From Agrilactobacillus yilanensis (lineage in GTDB: Bacteria > Bacillota > Bacilli > Lactobacillales > Lactobacillaceae), in NCBI RefSeq assembly GCF_003946725.1, contig NZ_RHOY01000008.1:56053-120052 (forward strand): 64,000 nt of DNA, read 5' to 3'. The notes below the pieces were generated by a model. It did not search any database and was not told the origin of the DNA. It worked only from the letters and a program-made list of their open reading frames with translations. The position numbers were made by a program, and so were the translations under genes. This document shows positions 33,183-42,385 of this stretch, one piece after another (the stretch's first letter is position 1; each line of letters starts with the position of its first letter).

Positions 33183-33205
33183 CTTCTAACTTAATTCATA
33201 GGAAA

Positions 33206-33268
33206 TTCAACTTTTGTAAGAATTCTTATATAAAGTTGAAGTCCACAGAAAAAAAAAGAAGCTATAAT
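33206..33268 (+). promoter_or_regulatory. Array-type promoter box B (before WxL protein 1)
   Basis: The 35-bp box 33206-33240 reads TTCAACTTTTGTAAGAA followed by TTCTTATATAAAGTTGAA, a near-palindrome. Its terminal TTGAAG (33236-33241) is 21 nt from TATAAT (33263-33268). This is the best example of the shared box in the array. Confidence 0.7.
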
Positions 33269-33344
33269 GATACTTGTAAGTTGATAAAGCGATATCAATT
33301 AATTGTTGAATAACTTTACTTAAGGATTTAGGGAGGAAATACTC

Positions 33345-34184
33345 ATGAAAATGAATAAAAAGATTTTTGCTAGCTCCGCTGTTGCTGCTCTTGCTTTAGT
33401 TGGGACTTTAGCTCCTGCTACAGGCGTATTTGCCGCTACTTCAAGCATCGATGGTGCTCAAGATATTAAGTTAAACTCTGCTGACCAATTAGGTAATGGT
33501 GAACAAGCAGATTCATTAGTCGGTGTTTATGCACAAAGTGGTGCTACAACTGGTGAAGCGGTAGCAAAATCCGCTGCTCAAGTTGGGATCATCTCTGATG
33601 TACTATCTTTAGATGCTGTTCCAGACTTTAACTTTGGTAATGCAGTTCCTGGTAAAACAGTAAACTTGCATAACAACGTTGCTACCAGTCAAGATGGTAA
33701 CAGCAGAGGTCTATTACAGATCACTGACTCTCGTACGACTAAGGCAACAGATGCTAGTGGTGAAGCTACTATCCTTTATGGTGGTGGTTATAACTTATCT
33801 CTATCTGTTGGTGCTTTTACTAACGCAGAATCTAATAATGCAGCTGCTTCTACTGACGCTACTGCAACAAGTGACGCCGTTAAGAACGGTTTTAGATTGG
33901 AATTTGGTAAAGATGCTTTGAACGGTAATGGTGGTGTCTGGGCAGCTTCTAAAGATGGTGCTTCTGCAGAGATTGCTAATAGCACGTTCACTTCTGATGG
34001 CACTACTGCTAACTTTGTAACCAGTGCAACAACTGATGGTGCTTCTTATGGTCGTGTTAAAGCTTACTTAAACGGTGACCATGCTGATGATATCCAATTA
34101 TTTGTTCCAGATGGCGCTGATGGTGGCTATACTTCTACATTAACTTGGACATTAACACCAACTGTAGTTACACCACAAGCATAG
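33345..34184 (+). CDS. WxL domain surface protein 1
   Basis: This 279-residue protein has a signal peptide (cleavage near VFAAT, ~30) and ends STLTWTLTPT, the distal WxL motif. The proximal motif is GGYNLSLSVGAF, where Trp is replaced by Tyr. VPDFNFG (~90) is shared with other array members. WxL domains bind peptidoglycan noncovalently at the cell surface. GGGAGG is before the ATG. A terminator lies between it and the WxLIP gene downstream. Confidence 0.85.
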   Translation: MKMNKKIFASSAVAALALVGTLAPATGVFAATSSIDGAQDIKLNSADQLGNGEQADSLVGVYAQSGATTGEAVAKSAAQVGIISDVLSLDAVPDFNFGNAVPGKTVNLHNNVATSQDGNSRGLLQITDSRTTKATDASGEATILYGGGYNLSLSVGAFTNAESNNAAASTDATATSDAVKNGFRLEFGKDALNGNGGVWAASKDGASAEIANSTFTSDGTTANFVTSATTDGASYGRVKAYLNGDHADDIQLFVPDGADGGYTSTLTWTLTPTVVTPQA

Positions 34185-34217
34185 TTTAATCTAACGAATT
34201 AGATCTAAATATTAATC

Positions 34218-34250
34218 GGGGATTGCGAATTCGCAATTCCTTTTTTTATT
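34218..34250 (+). terminator. Terminator between WxL protein 1 and WxLIP 1
   Basis: GGGGATTGCGAA pairs with TTCGCAATTCC, followed by seven T. No promoter of the array type follows, so the downstream pair may depend on partial readthrough. Confidence 0.75.
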
Positions 34251-34278
34251 TTTAAATTAAAAATTGATGAGGGGTTTG

Positions 34279-35376
34279 ATGATGATGAAATTATCTAAAC
34301 GTTACTGGTTGATGACATGCTTTGCTTCACTACTTGCATGTCTAGGTGTATTTATTAGTAGAGGAGATACCGTCAAAGCGGCGGAGACTAATCTAGTAGT
34401 AACGCCTGTATATACAGACAATCAAATCGGTGGACATACGGGATATTTTAATACATACGTGGCCCCGGGTGAAACACAAACTTATACTTTCTTAGTAGCC
34501 AATAAATCAGATGATAAACGTACGCTGTACATGCGATTTAATGCTGGTTATACAAATCAATCAGGTAATGCTGTTTTCGATAGTACAAAGATACCTGCTG
34601 ATAGCAGCCTAAAGTATGATATGGCAAAAGAGCTCTTAGTGGGCAATCGTGTAAAACGTGTACATGTTGAGGGCCAAGAAACAGGGACCGTCAGTTTTGA
34701 AGTGAAAGCACCAAGTACAGCATATAATGGGGTTATCATGGGTGGTGTTGTTACATCCACTTCTGGTAAATCTTCATTAAAGAGTGATGGGACACTTTTG
34801 AAAAATGATTATGGTTATGCTATCCCTATATTCATTCGTAATCAACAAGAAGTCAGTGTATCTCCAAAGATTACACTAGGTACAGTAAAACCGGCTATGC
34901 GCAATGGTAGTCCAGCAGTTCTTGTTCAAACAAAAAATGAACAGCCTGCTTATTTAACTACCAGTACAATTACAGCTAAAGTTTATCGTAAAGGCGAAAG
35001 TAAAGTTTATAAAAAGAGTACAAACAGTGCTATTACGATGGCACCAAACTCTAACTTTGAATATGGCATTGACTGGGGTAAAAATCGAGTAGAAGCCGGC
35101 GATTATAAACTGGATTACACTGTTTCCCAAGGCAAATTAAAGACTTGGCATTTTACAAAGAACTTTACAATCAGTAATGATGATGCTAAACGGCTTAATG
35201 ATTTAGCTGGTTTCAAACCAAACTATACTTGGTTATGGATCTTATTAGCGGTTGTTGTTTTAATTGTCATCTTATTAATTGGTATTTTGGTTGGTCGTCG
35301 TAATAAAAAGAATAATAACAGCAACGGCAATAACAACGCCAACGGTGGAAAAGATAGTAGAAGAAGTCGAAAATAA
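34279..35376 (+). CDS. DUF916/DUF3324 WxL-interacting membrane protein 1
   Basis: About 365 residues: signal peptide, a DUF916 (WxLIP peptidoglycan-binding) domain (~30-155, GYFNTYVAPGETQTYTF, APSTAYNGVIMGGV), a DUF3324 domain (~170-305, MAPNSNFEYGIDWG, EAGDYKLDYTV), a C-terminal transmembrane helix (~320-340) and a basic Asn-rich tail. The family anchors and assists WxL proteins at the surface. The three ATG codons at 34279-34287 follow GAGGGG; any could be the start. Confidence 0.85.
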   Translation: MMMKLSKRYWLMTCFASLLACLGVFISRGDTVKAAETNLVVTPVYTDNQIGGHTGYFNTYVAPGETQTYTFLVANKSDDKRTLYMRFNAGYTNQSGNAVFDSTKIPADSSLKYDMAKELLVGNRVKRVHVEGQETGTVSFEVKAPSTAYNGVIMGGVVTSTSGKSSLKSDGTLLKNDYGYAIPIFIRNQQEVSVSPKITLGTVKPAMRNGSPAVLVQTKNEQPAYLTTSTITAKVYRKGESKVYKKSTNSAITMAPNSNFEYGIDWGKNRVEAGDYKLDYTVSQGKLKTWHFTKNFTISNDDAKRLNDLAGFKPNYTWLWILLAVVVLIVILLIGILVGRRNKKNNNSNGNNNANGGKDSRRSRK

Positions 35377-35400
35377 TAAATGAGGCTGTGGGGGATAGAT

Positions 35401-36396
35401 GTGAAGCGATACTTTTGGTTGATTTCAGGATTAATGTTATTGCTAGTAGGTTATTTTGGACAACCTAAACAAGTTCAAGCGGATATTTCAGATATCTCCG
35501 CAACACCGATGATTGAAGATAACGATGTGACTGATCGGTTTCAATTGATCGTACAGCCAAATGAAACTCGAAATATTACGATTTCATTCACGAACTATAG
35601 TGATGCGGCGCAAACGATTATGGTTCAGCCTACAAATGCCTCTACCTCTGCATCGGGAAAAATACAATATACAACGATTATTAAACCTGGACAAAATAAC
35701 TTGAAATATGCTTTTGCGAATATGTCTGAAGCGAAGAAGATTACTTTAAAGGCGCAGTCTACTAAAGATGTCACCTTTAAAATTAAAATTCCTAGTGGAC
35801 GCTTCAAAGGGTTGATTCTAGGGGGCTATAATATTTACCAGACAGCACAAAAGAATAATCCTAATCGTTCGCAAGTGGCCATTCCGGTGTATATTACAGA
35901 AACAAATAAGGCAGTTGGTGGGGTATTAATTTTAAAAAATATTAATGCGGCAGCTACTAACGGACAGCCCCATCTTTATGCGAATTTATCCAATAATCAA
36001 CCGGGCTTGATGAAGAATATTGATGTGCATATGGTGATTGAACGCAAAGGCTTAGCAGAATTTTTCCATCTTGGGCTTAAGGCGATGACAGCCGACCAGC
36101 ATTACAATACGGTGGCACCTAATTCCACAGTACCAATTGGTTTTAATCAAAAGCAAACGCCGATTAAAGCTGGAACCTACGTGGTAAATGGAACAGCCAC
36201 CAGTGGGAAAACAAAATGGAAATTTAGCGGAAAGTACCATATTAGTAAAGCTCAAGCGGCAAAAGTTAATAAGCAGTCAACGAATCTAATTTATGATAAG
36301 ACTTGGATTTTCTTATTAGTCATTGGTGGCGTTGTCTTATTAATTATTTTGTTAGTTGTCTTGATTCGAGTTCAAGGCCGTAAAAATCGAAATTAA
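35401..36396 (+). CDS. DUF916/DUF3324 WxL-interacting membrane protein 2
   Basis: About 331 residues with signal peptide (cleavage near VQAD), DUF916 core (FQLIVQPNETRNITISF, IPSGRFKGLILGGY), DUF3324 core (APNSTVPIGFNQ, KAGTYVVNGTA), a transmembrane helix near the end and a short basic tail. GTG at 35401 follows GGGGGA at good spacing and is preferred to an ATG at 35380. It shares little sequence with the others beyond the family core and directly follows WxLIP 1 with no WxL gene of its own. Confidence 0.82.
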   Translation: MKRYFWLISGLMLLLVGYFGQPKQVQADISDISATPMIEDNDVTDRFQLIVQPNETRNITISFTNYSDAAQTIMVQPTNASTSASGKIQYTTIIKPGQNNLKYAFANMSEAKKITLKAQSTKDVTFKIKIPSGRFKGLILGGYNIYQTAQKNNPNRSQVAIPVYITETNKAVGGVLILKNINAAATNGQPHLYANLSNNQPGLMKNIDVHMVIERKGLAEFFHLGLKAMTADQHYNTVAPNSTVPIGFNQKQTPIKAGTYVVNGTATSGKTKWKFSGKYHISKAQAAKVNKQSTNLIYDKTWIFLLVIGGVVLLIILLVVLIRVQGRKNRN

Positions 36397-36412
36397 ATCG
36401 TTTAAATTGAAG

Positions 36413-36448
36413 CTGGGATAAAACATGAGTTTTGTCTCAGTTTTTTTT
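36413..36448 (+). terminator. Terminator after WxLIP 2
   Basis: CTGGGATAAAAC pairs with GTTTTGTCTCAG, followed by eight T. It insulates the array from alsS. Confidence 0.85.
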
Positions 36449-36596
36449 GTACAGATTCTAACGTTACTGTTATTACACACAAGTATTTTTGTGCTATGAT
36501 GCAAGTGTATAGAGATAATTTAGTGATAAACAGTTCAAAAAACAGTTCGTTAACTAATGTACAAGGGATTTATTTAATTTATTTTGTGAAAAGCAC

Positions 36597-36624
36597 TTGA
36601 AATATAACAGAAAAGTAGTATGAT
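36597..36624 (+). promoter_or_regulatory. alsS promoter
   Basis: TTGAAA (36597-36602) and TATGAT (36619-36624) are 16 nt apart. The ribosome site AGCGAGGAG follows. A second possible promoter (TTACAC then TATGAT at 36496-36501) lies further upstream. The array-type box is absent here. Confidence 0.6.
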
Positions 36625-36659
36625 ATGAAACAGATTAAACAAAGCGAGGAGCAGAAAAT

Positions 36660-38345
36660 ATGGCTAAAAAAGAAGACTACCGTGGTGCAGATGCAATTAT
36701 TGACAGTTTGATCAATCATGATGTGAAATATGTTTTTGGGTTACCGGGTGCTAAAATTGATCGTGTTTTTGAAAAATTAGAACATCCCGAAAAGGCAAAC
36801 ACACCAAAATTAATTGTAACCCGTCATGAACAAAATGCGGCTTTCATGGCTGCTGGCATTGGTCGAATCACGGGGGAAGCAGGGGTTGTTTTGACAACTT
36901 CTGGACCTGGGGCTTCTAATTTAGCTACAGGCGTTGTGACTGCAACGGCTGAAGGCGATCCAGTCTTAGCAATTTCTGGACAAGTACAGCGGGCAGATCT
37001 GTTACGGCTAACGCATCAAAGTTTCCGCAGTGCTGCTTTGTTTGAACCGATTACAAAATATAGTGCTGAAATTCAGGAACCAGAAAATATCTCTGAAGTC
37101 TTAGCCAATGCGTATCAGGAAGCGACTTCTTCAAAACAAGGCGCAAGTTTTGTCAGTGTACCGCAAGATGTTGTGGACGCACCTGTAAACTCTAAACCAA
37201 TTGCACCAGCAAATAAGCCTAAATTAGGCCCTGCTAGTCCAGCAGAAACAACAATTTTAGCTCAAGAAATTAAAAGTGCCAAATTACCGGTCTTGTTAGT
37301 TGGTATGCGGGCTTCTTCACCGGAAGTAACTGAAGCCATTCGTAACGTGTTGGCAGTGGCGAATATTCCAGTTGTTGAAACCTTCCAAGGTGCCGGTATT
37401 ATTTCTCGAGAACTGGCCGAAAAGAATTTCTTCGGTCGGGTGGGCTTATTCCGGAATCAGCCTGGGGATCAATTATTAAAACGCAGTGATTTGATTATTA
37501 CAGTAGGTTATGATCCGATTGAATATGAACCAAGAAACTGGAATGCAGAACGGGACGCTCGGATTATTGTAATTGATGATGCGCCAGCTCAAATTGACCA
37601 TAACTTTGAACCAGAAAAAGAATTAGTTGGCGACATTGCCCAAACTTTAGATTTCTTATTACCTTACATGCGGGGCTATGAACCAAGTGAAGATGCACAA
37701 GATTATTTGAATACTTTAATCGAAAAATTACAAACACGGGATATTCCACCGGTTGTAGACGATAATACAGTTGAAAGTCATCCTTTAGACATCGTGCAGT
37801 CCTTGCAAAATCATGTTACCGATGATATGACAGTTACGGTTGATGTGGGTAGTTTTTATATTTGGATGGCTCGGCACTTTAGAAGTTATCAACCAAGACA
37901 TTTACTCTTTAGTAATGGGATGCAGACATTAGGTGTTGCCTTACCTTGGGCCATTTCTGCCGCCTTATTACGGCCGGAACACCAAGTAGTTTCTGTAGCT
38001 GGGGATGGCGGCTTCTTATTCTCAGGACAAGAATTAGAAACTGCAGTTCGTTTGAATTTAAATATTGTTCAAATTATCTGGAATGATGGTGGCCATTATG
38101 ATATGGTAAAATTCCAGGAAGAAATCAAATATGGCCAAGCTGCCGGTGTGGACTTTGGCCCAGTTGATTTTGTGAAGTATGCTGAAAGTTTTGGCGCCAC
38201 TGGGTTGCGGGTAGATAAGGCAGCAGACTTGAATAAAGTTTTGGATCAAGCCTTTAAGACACCAGGCGTTGTAGTTGTAGATATTCCTGTAGATTATTCT
38301 GATAATAAGGCATTAGGCCAATCATTATTACCAGATCAATTATAA
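36660..38345 (+). CDS. alsS: Catabolic acetolactate synthase
   Basis: It condenses two pyruvates to 2-acetolactate with TPP. The 561-residue protein has [17 protein letters not shown] (catalytic Glu, ~60), [13 protein letters not shown], and the C-terminal TPP motif [15 protein letters not shown]...WNDGGHYD (~447-480). A single large subunit directly followed by alsD, with no small regulatory subunit, indicates the catabolic rather than the branched-chain biosynthetic enzyme. The pathway leads to acetoin and 2,3-butanediol and relieves acid stress. Confidence 0.93.
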   Translation: MAKKEDYRGADAIIDSLINHDVKYVFGLPGAKIDRVFEKLEHPEKANTPKLIVTRHEQNAAFMAAGIGRITGEAGVVLTTSGPGASNLATGVVTATAEGDPVLAISGQVQRADLLRLTHQSFRSAALFEPITKYSAEIQEPENISEVLANAYQEATSSKQGASFVSVPQDVVDAPVNSKPIAPANKPKLGPASPAETTILAQEIKSAKLPVLLVGMRASSPEVTEAIRNVLAVANIPVVETFQGAGIISRELAEKNFFGRVGLFRNQPGDQLLKRSDLIITVGYDPIEYEPRNWNAERDARIIVIDDAPAQIDHNFEPEKELVGDIAQTLDFLLPYMRGYEPSEDAQDYLNTLIEKLQTRDIPPVVDDNTVESHPLDIVQSLQNHVTDDMTVTVDVGSFYIWMARHFRSYQPRHLLFSNGMQTLGVALPWAISAALLRPEHQVVSVAGDGGFLFSGQELETAVRLNLNIVQIIWNDGGHYDMVKFQEEIKYGQAAGVDFGPVDFVKYAESFGATGLRVDKAADLNKVLDQAFKTPGVVVVDIPVDYSDNKALGQSLLPDQL

Positions 38346-38381
38346 GATAGTAGAAACATTGATAACGAGGAGAGATTCGTA

Positions 38382-39110
38382 ATGGATAAGGAAGATACGT
38401 TATATCAACATGGGACATTAGCCCTATTAGTACCTGGTTTATTTAAGGGGACATTGACCGTAGGGGAACTCTTAAAACATGGCGATTACGGCATCGGCTC
38501 TGTAGAAGGTTTAGATGGTGAGTTAACAGTTGTAGATGGTAAAGGTTATCTAGTTAAAAGTGATGGCAAAGTAACTGAAGTTGGGCCTGAAGAAACAGTG
38601 CCCTTTGCTAACGCTCACTATGATCGGGAAACAGATAAATATCAACGCACAAACATTACGAAAAATGATTTAGAAACAGAAATTTTAAAAAACCATGACT
38701 ATCAAAATATTTTCTTTGCAGTTAAAATAACAGGGACGTTCAAGTCTATTAAAACGCGGGTAGTTAATGGCAATGGCAAGCCACCATATAAAACACTGGC
38801 ACAAACAGCTTTAGATCAATCTATCTTTGAAGCTGAGAACATGCCGGGGACTTTAGTGGGCTACTACAGTCCTGAATTATTCCAAGGGGTGGCTAGTGCG
38901 GGGTATCATGTGCACTTTATTAGTGACGATCATACTTTTGGCGGTCACATACTAGATTATGAACTGGCAGATGGCAAAGTTTCTCTACAACGATTTGAAA
39001 GTTTAGACTTACATTTACCAGCTCACGATTCTACTTATCGTAAGTTTGAGTTTGACTATGATGAGACGGATGAAATCATTAAGGGCGCTGAAGGCAGCGG
39101 CAATAATTAA
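38382..39110 (+). CDS. alsD: Alpha-acetolactate decarboxylase
   Basis: It decarboxylates 2-acetolactate to acetoin. The 242-residue protein has the zinc-binding pattern HVHFISDDHTFGGHILDY (~186-203) with three His and the upstream Glu/Arg region (TRVVNGNGKPPY). It is 36 nt after alsS, with CGAGGAG upstream, and followed by a terminator. The pair is an operon inserted between two parts of the WxL array. Confidence 0.93.
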   Translation: MDKEDTLYQHGTLALLVPGLFKGTLTVGELLKHGDYGIGSVEGLDGELTVVDGKGYLVKSDGKVTEVGPEETVPFANAHYDRETDKYQRTNITKNDLETEILKNHDYQNIFFAVKITGTFKSIKTRVVNGNGKPPYKTLAQTALDQSIFEAENMPGTLVGYYSPELFQGVASAGYHVHFISDDHTFGGHILDYELADGKVSLQRFESLDLHLPAHDSTYRKFEFDYDETDEIIKGAEGSGNN

Positions 39111-39118
39111 CAATAAAT

Positions 39119-39162
39119 ACAATTTTTAGCAAGGTGCTTTCTTGTTAAAAATTGTATTTTTT
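39119..39162 (+). terminator. Terminator of alsSD
   Basis: ACAATTTTTAGCAAG pairs with CTTGTTAAAAATTGT, followed by six T. Confidence 0.85.
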
Positions 39163-39164
39163 AA

Positions 39165-39223
39165 TTTTGAAGAGAAATTCTAGTTAAAATTGATGTGTGT
39201 GTCTTATGAAAAACTGCTATGAT
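39165..39223 (+). promoter_or_regulatory. Array-type promoter box C (before WxLIP 3)
   Basis: TTTTGAAGAGAAATTCTAG and AAAATTGA form a degenerate version of the box. TTGATG (39190-39195) is 22 nt from TATGAT (39218-39223). Confidence 0.5.
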
Positions 39224-39279
39224 ACTTATATTAGGAAATTAAATAGTGATCGTAAAATAGAATATGGGAGCAGTTCGAA

Positions 39280-40398
39280 ATGATAAGATGGTATGCAAAA
39301 AAAATAATAACCGCCCTATTATTGAGCTTTTGTCTGATTGCCGGAGGAACTAGTACAAAAGTACAAGCGGCAGATACACAAAGCAGCAGTTCAAGTGTTA
39401 AAAATAAAAGCAGTTTTTCAGTACAGGCAATTATTCCAAAAGAGCAAGAGGATCAAAATAGAGGCTTTTTTGATTTGACAGTACAGCCTAATGAAGTTCA
39501 TGAGGTGGGCATTCGGCTGTTTAATACGGGGACTGAAAAAATTACAGTAACTGTGGCAGTCAATAATGCCTATACGTCAAACAGCGGGGCGATAGCTTAT
39601 GACAAACACGATCGTAAGCTATACGATACGGCCAGTGACAGTATGGCAGATCTTGTCCAAGGTAAACGGCGTCAAGTTGTAACGCTGGAACCTAACGGCA
39701 TTAAAGAAGTCAAGTTTAAGATCAAAGCGCCTGAAACGCAGTATCAAGGGATGATCCTGGGAGCAATTACGGCGACTGGTGCAACGGATCCAGCAAAAAA
39801 ACAGCAAATTACAATCAATAATCGAATCGCTTATAGCTTAGGCATCGTCTATCGTGAGGGAGATTTTGCCTCGGTTACGCCTAAGTTCAAAGTTGGTAAG
39901 GCAACCCCGAAAATTATAGCTACCCAACAGGGAATATCTTTAGAGCTTGAGAATTCGATGCCGATTAATGCCAGCAAGATGAGTATCCATACTGAATTTT
40001 ATAAAAATGGCAAGCGGATCAAAGAAATTGATCAATCTAAGCTTGAAATGGCACCGTATTCGTACTTCAAACATTTTATTCCAATCACTTTAAGTGCTGG
40101 TAGTTATAAAATAACGGGTAAAATCCAATCTGAAAATGGTGGTTATCAAACATTTACAAAACATTTCAATATTACCAAGACAAAAGAAGCTAAAAAAACA
40201 GTAGCCAAACCAGTTGTACAAAAGAAAAATAACATTGGCTTAATTGTCTTATTTATTGCTTTAGGTATTATTGTGTTAGCGATCGTTTGGATTGCAATTT
40301 ATTATTTTGCAATGGCTTCTGGGAAGAAAAAACGCTCTGCTAGAAAAGCCCGTCGTACCGGGGATAATCGCCGTAGTAGCCGCCGTAAAAATCGCTAA
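39280..40398 (+). CDS. DUF916/DUF3324 WxL-interacting membrane protein 3
   Basis: This 372-residue protein has a signal peptide (cleavage near VQAAD), a Ser-rich stretch, the DUF916 core (FFDLTVQPNEVHEVGI, KAPETQYQGMILGAI), the DUF3324 core (APYSYFKHFIPI, SAGSYKITG), a transmembrane helix (~318-340) and a strongly basic tail (KKKRSARKARR). It stands alone on its own promoter with no WxL gene directly before it. GGGAG precedes the ATG. Confidence 0.85.
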   Translation: MIRWYAKKIITALLLSFCLIAGGTSTKVQAADTQSSSSSVKNKSSFSVQAIIPKEQEDQNRGFFDLTVQPNEVHEVGIRLFNTGTEKITVTVAVNNAYTSNSGAIAYDKHDRKLYDTASDSMADLVQGKRRQVVTLEPNGIKEVKFKIKAPETQYQGMILGAITATGATDPAKKQQITINNRIAYSLGIVYREGDFASVTPKFKVGKATPKIIATQQGISLELENSMPINASKMSIHTEFYKNGKRIKEIDQSKLEMAPYSYFKHFIPITLSAGSYKITGKIQSENGGYQTFTKHFNITKTKEAKKTVAKPVVQKKNNIGLIVLFIALGIIVLAIVWIAIYYFAMASGKKKRSARKARRTGDNRRSSRRKNR

Positions 40399-40399
40399 A

Positions 40400-40462
40400 T
40401 TCAATTTAGAAAAGAATTGTTATCTGAGATTGAAATTTAAATCGCTTTTTTTCCGCTATACT
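40400..40462 (+). promoter_or_regulatory. Array-type promoter box D (before WxL protein 2)
   Basis: TTCAATTTAGAAAAGAATTG with GAGATTGAAA (40400-40435) matches the shared box. TTGAAA (40430-40435) is 21 nt from TATACT (40457-40462). Confidence 0.6.
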
Positions 40463-40492
40463 TAGGACATAAGATATAAGGGGGGAATAGCG

Positions 40493-41119
40493 ATGCGAAA
40501 ATGGTTGATGGCGTTTGCGAGCTTAATACTTTTAATGACAACAGGTGTCGCTATGCTCAACGGACAAAAAGCTTCTGCAGCTGTAGCAGATACAGCAACA
40601 TCGACGGCAACCGTAGAATTTACAAGTGGTGTTTCACTATTGGCTGCCCCTAATTTTGACTTTGGGGTTAATAAGATTAATCCGATGGATACGACATTTG
40701 ATCTAGTCTCAGACCAAGACGACTCAACTTACGGCCGGTCATTAGTTGTTAAAAATGACGGTGGTTATGAGGGCTGGACGGTCAGTGCTCAATATGATAC
40801 CGACAATGGTAGTTTCACTTATGAAAATTCTGACAAGATTGCTGATTCACAGATGAATTGGAATGATGTTCAAATTCAAGAGTTGCAAAGTGATGGAACT
40901 TGGAAGGATATCAGTGGTTATGGCACCATAACAGCACAGACAATTAAGCAAGGTATCTCAACTTCAGTATTTTCCACAGACAGCTCTGAAGTTGGTACTT
41001 ATCGCCTGAACTTCCCTAATAAGAATTCAGCGAGCTTGAATGTGCCTGGGGAATCTCAAAAGGTTGGGACGGCAACCACTGATATGACTTGGACATTAGT
41101 TGCAGGGCCAACAAGTTAA
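40493..41119 (+). CDS. WxL domain surface protein 2
   Basis: This 208-residue protein, the shortest of the set, has signal peptide (cleavage near ASAAV), APNFDFGVN, the proximal motif EGWTVSAQ and the distal motif TDMTWTLVAG. It is essentially only a WxL domain. A terminator separates it from the WxLIP gene that follows. RBS GGGGG is upstream. Confidence 0.85.
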   Translation: MRKWLMAFASLILLMTTGVAMLNGQKASAAVADTATSTATVEFTSGVSLLAAPNFDFGVNKINPMDTTFDLVSDQDDSTYGRSLVVKNDGGYEGWTVSAQYDTDNGSFTYENSDKIADSQMNWNDVQIQELQSDGTWKDISGYGTITAQTIKQGISTSVFSTDSSEVGTYRLNFPNKNSASLNVPGESQKVGTATTDMTWTLVAGPTS

Positions 41120-41140
41120 GCATAGAATATAATATAGAAG

Positions 41141-41189
41141 AAAAAAGCGGTTGGGCCAAAACATTGGGTTTTGATTCACCGCTTTTATT
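41141..41189 (+). terminator. Terminator between WxL protein 2 and WxLIP 4
   Basis: AAAAGCGGT pairs with ACCGCTTTT, with inner AAAAC/GTTTT, followed by ATTAT. The next gene has no clear promoter of its own. Confidence 0.7.
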
Positions 41190-41212
41190 ATATTTATAGT
41201 GGGGTTTGTACA

Positions 41213-42271
41213 ATGAAGAAGATGTGCTTAAGTTTCTTTTTTTTATTATGGGTAAGTCTTGGCTTTTTAAGCGGCGGTGGGCAGACTGTATCTGCGGCAG
41301 CGCCTTCTTTTAGTGCTCAAATTGTTCAGACGATGACCGATGATGACAGCAAAAAACCTTATTTTGATTTAACACTAGAGCCTAACGAAACCCGCCAAGT
41401 ACAGATCAGTATTCAAAATATGCTAAAAAAAACCAATGAACTTAAAATTACACCAACGATTGCCATCACCAATGATTCTGGGCATGCCGTTTATAATGAT
41501 ACAAATGCCAAACGAGATCCTTCATTAAAATATGCTTTTCCGGATTTAACGGATAAGGCCAAAACAATCAAAATTCCTGGAAATGGTAATGAAACGGTGA
41601 CATTTAATATTAAGGCTCCTGCTGAACCGTTCCAAGGCATAATAATGGGTGCGTATACAGTAAAATCATTAACCGCAGGTAGTGTGGCGAGTTCCACAAA
41701 TGAAAAAGTGGACAAGCATGTACAGATTGGCTACAGCATTACGACCTTACTACATTCAAAGCCGACAGCTGCTGAAAAAGTAACGCCAGAATTAAAAATC
41801 AGTGATCCCCAATTAACAACTTACAATACGCAACCGCAAATTATGATTAATGTCCATAATGTTAAAGCCAATTATTTAACGAAGATGACGGCCACCACTA
41901 AAATCTATCAAAATGATAACAAAGTACCGCTGATTACAGATAAGCAGAGGAATCTAAGTATGGCCGCAAACTCAAACTTTGACTTTACAGTCCCGTGGAA
42001 GACGGGCAGTGTGATTGCAGGTTCTTATCGTATGGTGACCGAGTTTAAAACGAAAGATCAGCATTGGCGATTTAACCAGAAATTTTTGATTACGCAAAAT
42101 GAAGCTACAAAATTTAATAAGAAAAACGTAAAAATCAAGCCTAATTATAAACCTTGGATTATTATGACCACAATTTTACTAGTTGTTGTTATTTTGAGTT
42201 TCAGCTGGATTCTCTATTATAAAGGGCAACAAAGGGGTCAAAAACGAAATTCTCGACGAAAAAAACGATGA
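41213..42271 (+). CDS. DUF916/DUF3324 WxL-interacting membrane protein 4
   Basis: About 352 residues: signal peptide (cleavage near VSAAA), DUF916 core (PYFDLTLEPNETRQVQI, KAPAEPFQGIIMGAY), DUF3324 core (MAANSNFDFTVPW, IAGSYRMVTEF), transmembrane helix (~322-342) and basic tail (KRNSRRKKR). ATG at 41213 is the start; the upstream extension runs through the terminator. It is probably the partner of WxL protein 2. Confidence 0.85.
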   Translation: MKKMCLSFFFLLWVSLGFLSGGGQTVSAAAPSFSAQIVQTMTDDDSKKPYFDLTLEPNETRQVQISIQNMLKKTNELKITPTIAITNDSGHAVYNDTNAKRDPSLKYAFPDLTDKAKTIKIPGNGNETVTFNIKAPAEPFQGIIMGAYTVKSLTAGSVASSTNEKVDKHVQIGYSITTLLHSKPTAAEKVTPELKISDPQLTTYNTQPQIMINVHNVKANYLTKMTATTKIYQNDNKVPLITDKQRNLSMAANSNFDFTVPWKTGSVIAGSYRMVTEFKTKDQHWRFNQKFLITQNEATKFNKKNVKIKPNYKPWIIMTTILLVVVILSFSWILYYKGQQRGQKRNSRRKKR

Positions 42272-42280
42272 GATGCAATA

Positions 42281-42336
42281 TTGAATAGCTTTTCTTACCA
42301 AAGTTGAAATTTTTTGGAAGATTTTATGTATATAAT
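42281..42336 (+). promoter_or_regulatory. Array-type promoter box E (before WxL protein 3)
   Basis: TTGAATAGCTTTTCTTACC followed by AAAGTTGAA (42281-42308) matches the shared box. TTGAAA (42304-42309) is 21 nt from TATAAT (42331-42336). This promoter probably drives four genes, 42386-46305. Confidence 0.65.
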
Positions 42337-42385
42337 ATGGGTATAGATGATATTAAAGGGCATAGAAAATGGGAGTGAAGCGATT

